Positions 31,135 to 42,769 are shown, counted from the stretch's first letter. The stretch: 64,000 bases of DNA from Tubulanus polymorphus (GCF_964204645.1 NC_134025.1:15282001-15346000), one strand, 5' to 3'. Translations and numbers: made by a program. The notes: generated by a model not told the origin, from the sequence alone.

Positions 31135-31452
31135 ATGGCTTCTGCAATTATAACTATTATAGGATCGGCAATTGTTAACGCTTTAGCATTTACTGGTGGT
31201 GGTTATTTAATTAAACATATTGATAAAAATGGATCATTAACAGAACAAAAAAGACATAACTTAGCATTAGAAAAATAAAATAAAGCAGCAGAAGAATATA
31301 GAGAAAAGAGACAAAACTATATGGATTATATTAACAAGGAATTATATGATCAGAAGATTTCACATAGAGAATTTCAATCAGTTGATGATGCAATGAGTTT
31401 ATATAACGCGGTAACCAATAAAGAAAATTACATAGATAGATTTACTAATTAG
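31135..31452 (+). pseudogene. Polinton protein with N-terminal membrane segment and coiled coil
   Basis: Starts after T7-GCTAAATAAATG. An N-terminal hydrophobic segment (IITIIGSAIVNALAFTGGGY) is followed by a charged coiled-coil-like region. One in-frame TAA at 31276-31278 lies after RHNLALEK; the same frame continues with NKAAEEYREKRQNYMDYIN and ends at TAG 31450. The ALEKL-AA-E-W/Y...R...INK pattern is one I recall from uncharacterised proteins of fish and cnidarian Polinton-like elements. Confidence 0.6.
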
Positions 31453-31471
31453 TAACTTTTTTGCTAAATAA

Positions 31472-31906
31472 ATGGATGATAATATTGATAATATTGATAT
31501 TATTCCTCATGATATAAATAAAACTAAATTAAAAATATATTTAGAAAAACAAATATTAGAATTTGAAAATGATTTAAAAGTTAAAAAGAAAAAATATTTA
31601 AAAAGTAAAATTATATATTATTTTATTATTAGTGGTTCAGTTACAATTAGTTCTGTAATAACATTTCTAGCAATATTAACACCATTAACACCTTTAGCTA
31701 TATCAATTGGTGTATTAGGATTAAGTTCAAGTGTTTTAACCGGTATAAGTTCAAAATTAAATATAAAAAGTAATAAAGAAAAAATTAAAACTAATATAAA
31801 AGAAATTAATAAATTGAAGAATACACTAGATTATATAATAAATTTAAATGGTTATATTACAGTTGAAGAACAAGATAAATCATTAAAAGAATTAGTTTTC
31901 CAATAA
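31472..31906 (+). CDS. Polinton membrane protein, 144 aa
   Basis: Intact, starting after T6-GCTAAATAAATG. A charged N-terminal coiled coil (LEKQILEFENDLKVKKKKYL) leads to two membrane segments (IIYYFIISGSVTISSVITFL and LTPLAISIGVLGLSSSVLTG) and then a second coiled coil (NKEKIKTNIKEINKLKN). The layout resembles small virion membrane or holin-like proteins; no function is established. Confidence 0.6.
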   Translation: MDDNIDNIDIIPHDINKTKLKIYLEKQILEFENDLKVKKKKYLKSKIIYYFIISGSVTISSVITFLAILTPLTPLAISIGVLGLSSSVLTGISSKLNIKSNKEKIKTNIKEINKLKNTLDYIINLNGYITVEEQDKSLKELVFQ

Positions 31907-31911
31907 AAGCT

Positions 31912-32997
31912 TTCCAATATAATAAATCAATTAAATATAATATTCCTGCAATAGATTTTAATAAAGATATTGCATATAGAAATGAAGTTTTAAATTCATT
32001 AATTGATTTATATATTTTTGTTACTGAAACTAATTATTTTAATGTTAAGATGGAAAATATATTCAATGTTTACGTAATTAATTTTAAAAATTTAAATGAG
32101 GCAAAACAATGGTTATTAAAATCTAATATGAAGTATTGGCAGAACCAATTAAATTTTGCTGTTTACTGTGCAACAACAGGATGTGGAATAAGTTGGAATG
32201 ATCATTTAAATAAACCAAGTTTACCATTGATGTTATCACTTTTTAGATTTCATAATTATTTTCAAATAAAATTAATATTAGATGAATTAGAATGTCCTTT
32301 ACCAGGTTCAAAATATTTTAATGAACTAAATAATAATATTAATTTTTCTAAGTTTTATAAAATATGTAATGAATTTAATATTAATTCAAATAATGATTTT
32401 AGATCAAGAATTGGAACAATGGGTGGATTAGGAATATTATATACTAAAGAATTTGGAAAAATAATGACAAATTCAGATATAAGAACACTAAATTGGAATG
32501 AATTACCAAAATATTATAATAATATACAACAACAAAACAATGATGGTTGGGTTTATTTCATTTTAGAAAATAGTGAAGGTTTTACTAAAGCTGGTATACA
32601 AAGAATAAATCAATCTATTAGAACTTATTTGATATGTATTTTAGGTGCGCAAGTTGAAACAAGATCACCAATAGTTGGAAATGACAACACTTCATTCGAT
32701 GCGCAGAAACAATTCAAAGTATTATTTGAAGATTCAATTCATAATGATAAAAATAAATCGATTCCAGAAAACATTGTAAGATATCAAAATTATTTAGATA
32801 AATCACATATTAGATTAAGTTATTGTATAGGTCCTAATCTATTAATTATTTCTAATGATTTAGTATTAAAGATGGGAAATATAATTGGTTATAATAATCT
32901 AATTAAAACTGCAACAATAAATAATTCATTTGGATTAAATGATATAAATAAAAAGATTATTACTGCTCCAAAACTAATTGAAGGTGAAAAAAAGTAA
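31912..32997 (+). CDS. Unknown Polinton protein, 315-360 aa
   Basis: The first ATG is at 32050, but the same frame is open and protein-like from about 31912 (NIPAIDFNKDIAYRNEVLNS, then LIDLYIFVTETNYF), so either the true start is lost or the gene was fused to it by a frameshift. The body has YWQNQLNFAVYCATTGCGIS, RSRIGTMGGLGILYTKEFG and YIFVT/HIRLSYCIGPNLLI stretches. I recall homologues with YWQNQLNFAVWCAT in invertebrate Polinton-like elements; the function is unknown. It lacks the T-run leader that its neighbours have, which fits a lost 5' end. Confidence 0.6.
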   Translation, partial: FQYNKSIKYNIPAIDFNKDIAYRNEVLNSLIDLYIFVTETNYFNVKMENIFNVYVINFKNLNEAKQWLLKSNMKYWQNQLNFAVYCATTGCGISWNDHLNKPSLPLMLSLFRFHNYFQIKLILDELECPLPGSKYFNELNNNINFSKFYKICNEFNINSNNDFRSRIGTMGGLGILYTKEFGKIMTNSDIRTLNWNELPKYYNNIQQQNNDGWVYFILENSEGFTKAGIQRINQSIRTYLICILGAQVETRSPIVGNDNTSFDAQKQFKVLFEDSIHNDKNKSIPENIVRYQNYLDKSHIRLSYCIGPNLLIISNDLVLKMGNIIGYNNLIKTATINNSFGLNDINKKIITAPKLIEGEKK

Positions 32998-33214
32998 AAA
33001 ACATATTCAATCAACAGAAACTAAAACTAAGAATATTAAATTAAATAATGATTCTAAAATAAAAGATTATAATACATCATAAAATATTAAAACTGATAAT
33101 ATTCAACATGATATAATTAAACTAAATGATGATATTAAATCCCATGAAAATACTGAATTAGCTTTAACTTGTATAGGAATTGTAATCGGAGGAACATTAT
33201 ATTTTAAATTTTAA
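32984..33214 (+). pseudogene. Tiny Polinton membrane protein gene
   Basis: A Lys-rich frame beginning GTGAAAAAAAG overlapping the previous stop, with one TAA near 33079, ending in a single membrane segment (ELALTCIGIVIGGTLYF). It has the same layout as the gene at 7422-7790: basic arm, polar linker, C-terminal helix. Confidence 0.4.
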
Positions 33215-33230
33215 TTTTTTTATTATGTAA

Positions 33231-34659
33231 ATGGCAGAAGGTAGAGAAGCTTATGAAATGGGAGAAATGGAAAATAATAATGATGATAATAATAATGATG
33301 ATAATAATGATGCTGAAACTAATATTGATGATGATAATTCATCAGCGCGTAATTCTAATTTAGCAGATAGTGTTTCTAAAGCCCCATCAACAGATGAATT
33401 TGATTGAAGAACTAAATCGAGAATAAATCCTGAAAATGAAAATCCAGATTAAGTAAAACAAAATTTAGAATATAATGAATATATTTATAATTTCAAACCT
33501 ATATTTGAAAGATCTGGGTATAATATAAATGATAGAGGCGCCAGACTTTTAGTATCAGAATTAAAATCATTAGATGGTGAATATTATTATAATTTGAAAG
33601 ATGATTATTATATTGATATCTCTTATAAAAAACAAAACAAAATATTAGCAGAATCAACTTTGCTTAAAAGTTAGACCTATCTAGAATTAAAAGAATAAGA
33701 AATAGTAATGAAATAGAAGATGTAACACAAGAAGAAATTATTAAAAATGAAAGAGTATTTAAACAAAGAATTAATGAATTATTTGAAAAAATCGATAATA
33801 ATTTAGAACCAGAAACAACTTCTGGTAAATTCAAATCAAATAAAGTTCCAATTGAAAAGCTTTTACCAAATGGATTACTTGACGCAACAGATCAAGAATT
33901 AGAAGAATTAGATATATTTTCTGATAAATCAATTAGAGAAATTATTAGTATAAGACTTGCATCTGATAAAATTGCGCATGATAAAAGTATAAGAGATTTT
34001 AAAATTAGAACTTTAGAAAAAGATAGAACTGATAAAATAAAAGAAATAGAACAATTAAAATTAGATAGAGATAATAAAGTTATTGAAGAAATCGAATTTA
34101 AAAAAAGAAATGCATATTTAGAAAAAGAAAAAGATGATTTAGAATATAACACAGAATTACAGAAACTAGAAATTAAATTATTATTAAAATCATATGATTA
34201 TAATATTAATAGATTAAAAGTTATTTTTAAAGATTTGTTGATAAAACCAAATTCTGAAATATCATTGAAAGATAGAATAAAGTTATTATTTAAGTTAGAA
34301 GGTATAACAATTCTTTCAATTCTAACAGCTGTAACTATGTTATTTACAACAATTGGTTTAGCAATATCAAATGCTTTAAAATCTACTCCTACTCCCAATA
34401 AACCGGATAAACCCCAAATGATAATAATTCTATACAAGATAAAGTTAAAGATGGTTTAAAGAAATTAGCCAAATATTTATGGGAACTATCTAAAAAAGCT
34501 GCTGCAGCATTGCCCGGAATTATTGCATCAATTGTTGGTTTTATATTGAAATCTGCAGGAAACATTATTAACTTTGCTGCTGAACATATTATTTTATTTT
34601 TAATTACAGTTGTAAGTGCAATTATTTTTGGGTTAGTAAACATAATCAAAAATAAATAA
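33231..34659 (+). pseudogene. Large Polinton protein: acidic N-terminus, coiled coil, C-terminal membrane region
   Basis: Starts after T7-ATTATGTAAATG. The N-terminus is Asn/Asp-rich, the centre (33700-34200) is a long charged coiled coil (IRDFKIRTLEKDRTDKIKEI), followed by a membrane segment (ILSILTAVTMLFTTIGLAIS), a Pro-rich linker (TPTPNKPDKP) and a hydrophobic tail (KAAAALPGIIASIVGFIL, then LFLITVVSAIIFGLV). I strongly recall this ALPGIIGSIVS tail in uncharacterised proteins of Polinton-like elements, but no function is known; a membrane-active role is a guess. Lesions: TGA near 33404, TAA near 33450, frameshifts near 33672 and 34415. Confidence 0.65.
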
Positions 34660-34679
34660 TTAATTTTTTTGTTAAATAA

Positions 34680-35073
34680 ATGAGTGGGAGTTATATCAAT
34701 CCTTCTAAGAATCATAGAATATCTAATGCTATTAAAGCAGAAAGATCACATCATATAATTACTCATAACCCTTCTAATATTAATCCTGATGAAACTTTAT
34801 ATGTTAGAATCCCTCGATTAACACAAAATACTTTTTATGTTCCAAATAGTATTTATTTATCAGCCGATATAAAAGTAACTGGTAATAATAATAATTATGT
34901 TGTAGATAATGTTGGGAGATATTTGATTAAAAAATTAGCTGTAAAGATTGGACCAGAAACAGTTTTCTCATTAGATGATTATAATTTATTTATGCATTAT
35001 AAAGATTTATGGTTAACTAAAGAAAATAGAAATAATATGATATTTCAAGGAATCCAATCAGAAAACCAAAATA
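34680..35073 (+). pseudogene. Polinton major capsid protein, second copy, truncated after 131 codons
   Basis: Nearly identical to the first 130 residues of the capsid gene at 25580-24332 (YVRIPRLTQNTFYVPNSIYL, FSLDDYNLFMHYKDLWLTKE). Homology ends at about 35073 (ENQNKI), seven bases before the 12.7 kb inverted-repeat element. The leader is intact here (T7-GTTAAATAAATG), unlike in the other copy. The remainder of the gene is not on the far side of the element. Confidence 0.85.
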
Positions 35074-35094
35074 AAATATAGCTGCAAAGCAGCG

Positions 35095-35400
35095 ATAACG
35101 GGTTTTCTGCACAGTCTTAGAATCCTGTTCAACGGTGGATTTCGACGAAGCATTTGATAAGGCACAACATCAGCCATTACTAAACAGGCTATTAGGAAAC
35201 AGTATCAATGATAGGTCGCCCAAATGGCTCAGCAGTTATCTCTGAACGAAAACTTGTAGCCGAAATCAACGGAACGCCTCATCTTGGAATAAGTCGGATA
35301 AACTAGTGGAGTCACGCAAGGTAGTATCCTAAGTTGTCTTCTGTTTAATGTCCTGACAAATGACATACACACTAATCCAACATATCCCAGACCGAGTAAA
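35095..35400 (+). pseudogene. Non-LTR reverse transcriptase remnant in left arm
   Basis: Translates with several stops to VDFDEAFDKAQHQPLLNRL, then SPKWLSSYL, and further on a GVTQGSILSCLLFNVLTNDI-like stretch, i.e. the RT motif A-B region of a LINE. The inverted copy is at 47430-47745. Confidence 0.7.
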
Positions 35401-35409
35401 TTTCCAAAT

Positions 35410-35850
35410 CGACCTTAACACGCTGTTCGACCAAAAAACTTAATGTTCCAACAAGAAAATCTTGTTCGAATGAAAATAATTCTGTTTGATCGAACAATAC
35501 GCTTTTTGCTTGAACCAAAAATTTTCTTCATTCTGACAAAAAATGTGTTCGAATAAAAAGCTATGTTATTGTTGAAATGAAAAATTTTAAGTCCCGGCAA
35601 AAAAATTTGGTCGAGCGAAAACAATTTTTTCGAACGAATGTTTGAATGAAAACAATTCTGTTCGATTGAACGAAATACTTCATACTTTCGGTTCGGAGAA
35701 AAAAAATTTTTTTATTATATACTTGTTCGAACGAAAAACTTAATGTTCTGACAAGAAAATTCTGTTCAAATTTAAAAAGATTCTGTTCAATTGAACGATT
35801 GTTCGAACGAAAAACCTTTCGTTTGGACAAAAAAAAGTTTGTTCAACTTT
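35410..35850. repeat. Cryptic AT-rich repeat built on TTCGAACGAAAAA
   Basis: Loosely periodic units such as TGTTCGAACGAAAAACTTAA and TTCTGTTCAATTGAACGA. An inverted counterpart is at 46855-47410 and a third copy outside the element at 52820-53150. Confidence 0.7.
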
Positions 35851-35954
35851 GTTCTTGCGATTTTGTCGCGTCGCAGAAAGTAGAACACGTACGACTCCAT
35901 GTGACTGGCGTTGCTGAAAGTTCAGGACGACAGTTATATGACGACTTTCAAGTC

Positions 35955-36590
35955 GTCAAAACGTCACGATACGTCAACATATTTATGTTGACTTGATGCG
36001 ATATATCGCGATATATCGACATAAATATGGCGACTTGTCGAGTTGGAACGCGACAACTCGAGGCCCTTTATCGCTTCCGTAGGTCTTTCATTAAGTAGGA
36101 TCACTTGAATGATCGCTTTAATATCACTTTAAAAAAAAAAGAATCTGCCAAAATGACCTTAATATTCGACACTATATCTACGGAAGCGATAAGGGGGCTC
36201 GAGATGTCGCGTTCCAACTCGAATAGTCGCCATATTTATGTCGACATACCGCGATATATCGCGTCAAGTCGATATATCGTGACGTTTTGACGACATATTT
36301 CGTTTTCTCGACCATTTTCCTCGCGACAAGTCGACATATTCATGACGACTTGAAACTCAGTCGTCATATTACTAGCGTCCTCATCTTACACTTAGACATG
36401 TCTTCAAATGACGGCTTGTCCCGTGGAAAATGAGCAAAAAAGCGAAATTTGTTGTGAAAACGTCACGATATGTAGACATATTCATGTGGACTTGACGCGA
36501 TATATCGCGATATATCGACATAAATGTGGCGACTTGTCGAGTTTGAACGCGACAACTCGAGGCCCTTTATCGCTTCCGTACTATATCAGA
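35955..36590. repeat. Inverted triplicate containing CGATATATCGCGATATATCG
   Basis: A 130 bp module (start ACGTCACGATA, end CTTTATCGCTTCCGTA) occurs at 35960-36080 (plus), 36178-36300 (inverted) and 36458-36582 (plus). The first pair forms a perfect-looking foldback with ends TACGGAAGCGATAA. Only in the left arm. Confidence 0.8.
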
Positions 36591-36666
36591 TTAATCGACT
36601 TCAAAATAGGCGAAAGCATAAGTCTTTATTACGTTATTAATTGGCCTAATTATTCAAAAGCTAACT

Positions 36667-37690
36667 AAGTGGGCGACAAAACCAAAAAAATTGTCGCGGG
36701 CGATAAAACCAAAATAATGAATTGTCGCGGGCGATAATGAATTGTTGCTGGTGATAAAACCAAAATATTGAATTGTCGCGGAAGATAAAACCAAAATAAT
36801 GAATTGTCGCGGGCGATAAAACCAAAATAATGAATTGTCGCGTGCGACAAAACCAAAATAATGAATTGTCGCGGGCGATAAAACCAAAATAATGAATTGT
36901 CGAGGGCGATAAAACCAAAATAATGAATTTTCCCGGGCAACAAAACCAAACTAATGAATTGTTGCGGGCGATAAAAACCAAAATAATGAATTGTCGCTGG
37001 CGATAAAACCAATATATCGAATTGTCGCAGGCGATAAAACCGCGACATAAAAAAAAAATTGTCGCAGGCGATAAAACCAAAATAATGAATTGTCGCGGGC
37101 GATAAAAGCAAAATAATGAATTGTCGCGGGCGACAAAACCAAAATAATGTATTGTCGCGGGCGATATAACCAAAATAATGAATTGTCGCTGGTGATAAAA
37201 CCAAAATATTGAATTGTCGCAGGCGATAAAACCAAAATATTGAAGTGTCGCAGGCGATAAAACCGCGACAAAAAAAAAATTGTCGCAGGCGATAAAACCA
37301 AAATAATGAATTGTCGCGTGCTACAAAACCAAAATAATGAACTGTCGCGGGCGATAAAACCAAAATAATGAATTGTCACGGGCGATAAAACCAAAATAAT
37401 GAATTGTCCCGGGCGACAAAACCAAAATATTGAATTGTCACGGGCGACAAAACCAAACTAATGAATTGTTGCCGGCGATAAAACATAAAATAATGAATTG
37501 TCGCTGGCGATAAAACCAAAATATTGAATTGTCGCAGGCTATAAAACCGCGACAAAAAAAAAATTGTCGCGGGCGATAAAACCAAAATAATGAATTGTCG
37601 CGTGCGACAACACCACAATAATGAATTGTCGCGGGCGATAAAACCAAAATAATGAATTGTAGGGGGCGCCAAAATTGTTTTGTCGCCTTA
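36667..37690. repeat. 31 bp tandem array, about 32 copies
   Basis: Consensus unit GAATTGTCGCGGGCGATAAA followed by ACCAAAATAAT (31 bp). Variant units with CCGCGACAAAAAAAAA recur at about 37040, 37262 and 37545. There are no unique spacers. The long minus-strand reading frames here are an effect of the repeat: 31 is not a multiple of three, so all frames rotate through the same peptide pieces. Confidence 0.97.
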
Positions 37691-38170
37691 TTCTAGTTTT
37701 GTTGTTTTGTTATAATGTCGCCCTCATTTGCATATACGTGTTTTTTTACGCATGGCCCTTATCAGCAACCATACTATAAAGCCTGTAAGGTCGCGTAAAA
37801 CTCGATAAACACTTCAAGCGACACAGCGAACGATCTCCTTTCCCCCACAGCGAACGCTTAACCTAGAAGTGGCTACTAGCCTATGTAGGCCTATGTATAT
37901 GCGTAGGCCTAACATCCGGACAGATTGGTCGTAGGCCTATTGAATAACAACCCACCTAAATATCGTAAATTTTGTTTTGAAGTTCAATCCAATGAGTCCG
38001 TTAATAAAGGCAACAATTATACTGTGTTTTAGTATAGCTCAGTACCGGTAGGCCTAAAGCCGCGTAAAACTCGATAAACACTTCAAGCGGCACAGCGAAC
38101 GATCTCCTTTCCCACACAGCGAACGCTTACTCCGAATGTCAAGTGTGAGTCCAGCATACGGAAAGGAGTG
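37691..38170. repeat. Inner arm segment, partner of 45930-46250, with an internal direct repeat
   Basis: Holds two direct copies of CGTAAAACTCGATAAACACT ... CAGCGAACGATCTCCTTTCCC (37793-37860 and 38062-38130), and pieces matching the inverted sequence at 45930-46250 (CTATGTAGGCCTATGTATAT, CCGGACAGATTGG). Confidence 0.8.
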
Positions 38171-39254
38171 TGTTATATACTTGTTTTTAGTAAATACCTT
38201 GTGCATTTGACAATGATCGGTATGTACTGTAGGAAATATAGAGTATTGATGGTATTGGTATAGAGTTTGTAGCCCGCGGCCGAATAAAGTAATATATTCT
38301 TTTATTTTGATACCTCGTCGACATAACAGCTTTTCTCCGCTATATCTCTTCGGCGTGTTTGGTTTAGGCCTACGATTCCCCGGTACACTAAAGATTTATC
38401 TTAGTAAATACACGGTTAATTCGGTAAAGAAAAATAGGTATTGTTAAACTAACTCCTTGAAACCCGCAGCCAAATCACTAGTAGTAATAAATTAATTTGT
38501 ACTCGATTTGATTCTCATGATGAGGAGAAACTCGCAGCTGATCCCCGGAACGACGATGTAGTAACACACGTCAATTCGTCGATGTTTACGGCTCGACAGA
38601 GCTTTTAAAATCTGGTAATATGATCTGATGAGGAAAATGGGCTATTGTTAAAATCACTGTTTGAAGACCGCGACTGAATGTGAAGTCTGCGGCAATAAAT
38701 TAGTTCATTTATACTTGAATTGATAATCGAAGTGACAGTCGGCCTGCGGGTTGATTTCGGGATGACGACTCGAAAAACATGTCGCCCCATTGAATGGGGC
38801 TAAATTTTCGATGTTTACGGCCCGACAGCGCTTTTGTAACGATGATTCGTGAAAAAACACGCGGGCTATTTGTAGATCTCAGTGAGCTGAACGATATTAT
38901 ATGGATTGTATATGACATTATGATAATGCCGGTTTGCTAGCGTATCTATTTAACACCCGTATTGCTCGGGTGACTTTTACTACCAACGGGTGGCGCTGTG
39001 TGTAAATTTCACATAAATCAACGACTTTCGGCTATTAGCGGTACTTAAGACCACTTGAAAACATCATAGTCAATTACGGTAGTAGTGAAAATAAAAAGTT
39101 ACAGTTCGGTGTACAGCACCATAGCACCCATATACATTTTATTCAGACTAAGGACTTAGTTAACACTGATCTTCATTTCCATTAATTAATGATCTGTTGA
39201 ATTAATTAGTAATTCAGTCTTTCGGTGGTTCGAGATAAAATGCCCGCAAAATAA
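38171..39254. repeat. Degenerate tandem repeat of about 230 bp, otherwise no gene
   Basis: Two degenerate units (about 38440-38615 and 38690-38850) share TTGTTAAA...ACCGCGAC, AATAAATTA, ATTTTCGATGTTTACGGC and CGACAGCGCTTTT. No coding signal was seen. Confidence 0.5.
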
Positions 39255-40740
39255 GAACCAACGAACCAGGGCTGACCACAAATTGCCCAACAGATAAATT
39301 TTCGGAAACGAAACAATCATGTTGAGTATCAAATAACTCGTGGCGTGGACCTTGGTCTATCAACTGACCAATGCATGACCAGTACTGGCTATATAGTAAA
39401 TTATCTGTTTTGCAAACAATTAAGTTGTTTGGTGTCAAATGACTAGATATAATGTGGATATTAAACTAAAAATTGTTTAACTGACCAATGCTTGACCAGT
39501 ACTGACCAGTTACCACTAACTAGAACCCACCATAAGTAATTTATATGTTTAGTAAAGCAATAAAATCGTGTTTGGGCGTCGAGCTACGAGATACGGTGCG
39601 GGCTATGATCTAACAACTATTTAACTGACCAATACTGACCTTAAAGTAATTTGTTTATTCTAGAAGCAACACAGTCGTGTTTGGTGTCAAATAATTAGAA
39701 ATGGTGTGGGCTTTCATCTAACAACTATTCAAGTGACCAAATCTTGACCAATACTGACCACATAGCTATATTTATCTGTTTCGGACACAACTTAGTCGTG
39801 TCTCGTATCAAATAATTTCATTCGGTCTGAACGTAAATATAACAACTCTTTTACCTGTACAAGCTACACCAGTACTGTCTAATTACCGGTTAAATGTTTT
39901 TAGAAATAACACGGGGTATTGCCTGAATCCTTCGTCAGTACTACTCTTATTAAATGTGTCGTTTTAAAAGTCTTGTCCAATTTTTATCGTAGGAAGCGAA
40001 CCAACGAACCAGGGCTGACCAAAAATTGCCCAACAGATAAATTTTCGGAAACGACACAATCATGTTTAGTATCAAATAACTCGTGGCGTGGACCTTGGTC
40101 TATCAACTGACCAATGCATGACCAGTACTGGCTATATAGTAAATTATCTGTTTTGCAAACAATTAAGTTGTTTGGTGTCAAATAACTATATATAATGTGG
40201 ACAATAAACTAAAAATTGTTTAACTGACCAATGCTTGACCAGTACTGACCAGTTACCACTAACTAGAACCCACCATAAGTAATTTATATGTTAAGTAAAG
40301 CAATAAAATCGTGTTTGGGCGTCGAGCTACGAGATACGGTGCGGGCTATGATCTAACAACTATTTAACTGACCAATACTGACCTTAAAGTAATTTGTTTA
40401 TTCTAGAAGCAACACAGTCGTGTTCGGTGTCAAATAATTAGAAATGGTGTGGGCTTTCATCTAACAACTATTCAAGTGACCAAATCTTGACCAATACTGA
40501 CCACATAGCTATATTTATCTGTTTCGGACACAACTTAGTCGTGTCTCGTATCAAATAATTTCATTCGGTCTGAACGTAAATATAACAACTCTTTTACCTG
40601 TACAAGCTACACCAGTACTGTCTAATTACCGGTTGAATGTTTTTAGAAATAACACGGGGTATTGTCTGAATCCTTCGTCAGTACTACTCTTATTAAATGT
40701 GTCGTTTTAAAAGTCTTGTCCAAATTTTATCGTAGAAAGC
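39255..40740. repeat. Tandem duplication, two copies of 743 bp, with 125 bp subrepeats
   Basis: Copies 39255-39997 and 39998-40740 are about 98% identical, so the duplication is recent. Each copy holds five or six degenerate units with ACTGACCAATGCTTGACCAG and TTGGTGTCAAATAATTAGAA. Confidence 0.95.
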
Positions 40741-42769
40741 GAGCTAACTTTGAAATTTCCCACTAAATGCAAATGATTTTCACATCGGGTTTTGAACGAA
40801 CAACGTTTCGATTTGTAATTGTAACGTGCGCATTTGAGCCCGTAACGTGCACATTTCACTAGTGTGAACGTGCGTATCGGTACCATTATGCGAAACTTGT
40901 CAAACTTTTGCGTTCAAGACGTTTAAACTAAACACTAAAGGAGATATTATATCATATCATATCATATCATATCATATCATATCATATCATATCATATATA
41001 TGAATAATGAATAGATGGAAGATAATGTAGTAGTTTTGAATGTTTCGTAACTGCTGTCCACTGACCGCAGATCATCAAAGTTAATCGCCTCATATGAAAT
41101 ATATATTCGTTATAAGGGATGTAGTAGTTCAGTGAGAATTCAAACTTATGGGTAATTTTAAGCGATCACAACGCTGACCAATAGAGAAAGCTGTATCACA
41201 ACAAAAGTGCGACTTACGTATCTTATTGAAACATTGTAAAATACCGGATAGTAAATGGGAGAACCCTGAATTCGAAACAATTCCACACTCAATCGTTTAC
41301 TTTGAAAACACAATTTGCAATTTGTGGACATCCATTATTTCTGCACCAAAAGCATGAAGTATATTATCTTTGCTCGTAAAAATTTGAAATTTTGAGGAAG
41401 ATTTTTGGCCTCGTTAACCTGTGAACACGTCCTTCATATATTTTCTAAGACCGATCTTGATATAATGCTGAGAGTTTAGAGAAAATTATGGTAGGATGTA
41501 AACTTAGGCCGCTTCGTATCCGTGGAAGGTTGCTAATTATTGATCTTATACACAATAATCATAAGTACGTAACACGAGACTCCATAGAATATTGTTTTTC
41601 AATCATACGTACACAAATTATTGCGATATAAATAGTACTTTAATATACTTTTTACTTCTTATACTGAATATTTCTTTAGTAGTATTAATAAAGAGTGGAT
41701 CAGCAGGCTACCTGAGCCAATTCCACGATTTGAGGTCAGTTGCCAAAAGTTAGTAAGTTTACATACCAGTGGATAGTTAACATTTAAAATGACAATTAAA
41801 ACTTCATTGCTAAAAATAACTTTGTATTCGTAGAATAGTCACACTCAAATGCGGAGAATTGATAATACCATAATACGATACGAAAATTCACTGTGTACAA
41901 ATTCAAAAAGATGATCTCTAGTAAACGATCGAACGTTGTGTCTTTATTTTCTAATGATAACACTTGGTTTGAGATTTGAAATGTGTACATATTGGATCTT
42001 TTTCATATTAACAGTGCATTTAGTCATGTATCATATTGTATAATGGTTAATTTAAACTAACTGGTTTTAGAGTTGTATCCTTAATTCCTGTAATAGAGGA
42101 TGCAATCTTTTTGTGGCAAACAGTACAAATAGCTAGAAAAAGCAACGATAGTGCATTGGTAAACTTAAAGCAAGCGTACATTGGTTGTTTAGGTTTTTCG
42201 TTGGGAAAATTAATGTTTAATCATCATTGAAATATCCGAGGCGAGCTTTTCCAGGAATTTACAAAGTTGAGCTTTACACAAGGAATTTTTTTGTAGTCCG
42301 ATATCCGTGATTACCTCTGGCTTGGAGAGATACAATCTAAAACCAACCGTCGAGTCAAATATTTTACCACAATTTTCTATGATTAGTAAAAAGATTAAGT
42401 AATAGACATAGGCATGCAAACAGTAATATCTGAAGTCCACTCCATTTCAAACTCATTCATCTTTACACAAACTCCAACTTGTTGAACAGTTCAAAATCGC
42501 GTGGCTTGAATTATTACGATAACTAAAATCAGGGACCACGATACTTGCTCATCTACACTGGCTTCCAATTTAACAAAGGATTGAATTTGAGTGTTTGATG
42601 TTGTAACAATAGGCCTACCATACTGAATTACGGATTCACTTTTTACTTTTTGATTGAACATTTATATCACATATTGGGTCATTTCATTTTTACCAGTATA
42701 GGCCTTATTGGAAGAACCTATCCGTATATCATGTTTAATTTTATATAATCTGACTTTTGAGATGTCATT
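40741..42769. other. Non-coding centre of the foldback structure with a pentanucleotide microsatellite
   Basis: 40940-40997 is a run of about 12 TATCA units. The rest (to 42769) shows only short frames with no recognisable domain. Confidence 0.5.

Noticed and set aside
36654-37672. Long minus-strand reading frames of 98-232 codons
   Set aside because: Products of the 31 bp tandem array; all three frames give the same rotated peptide. Not genes.
36667-37690. CRISPR-like array
   Set aside because: Units are contiguous with no unique spacers, and the genome is eukaryotic.
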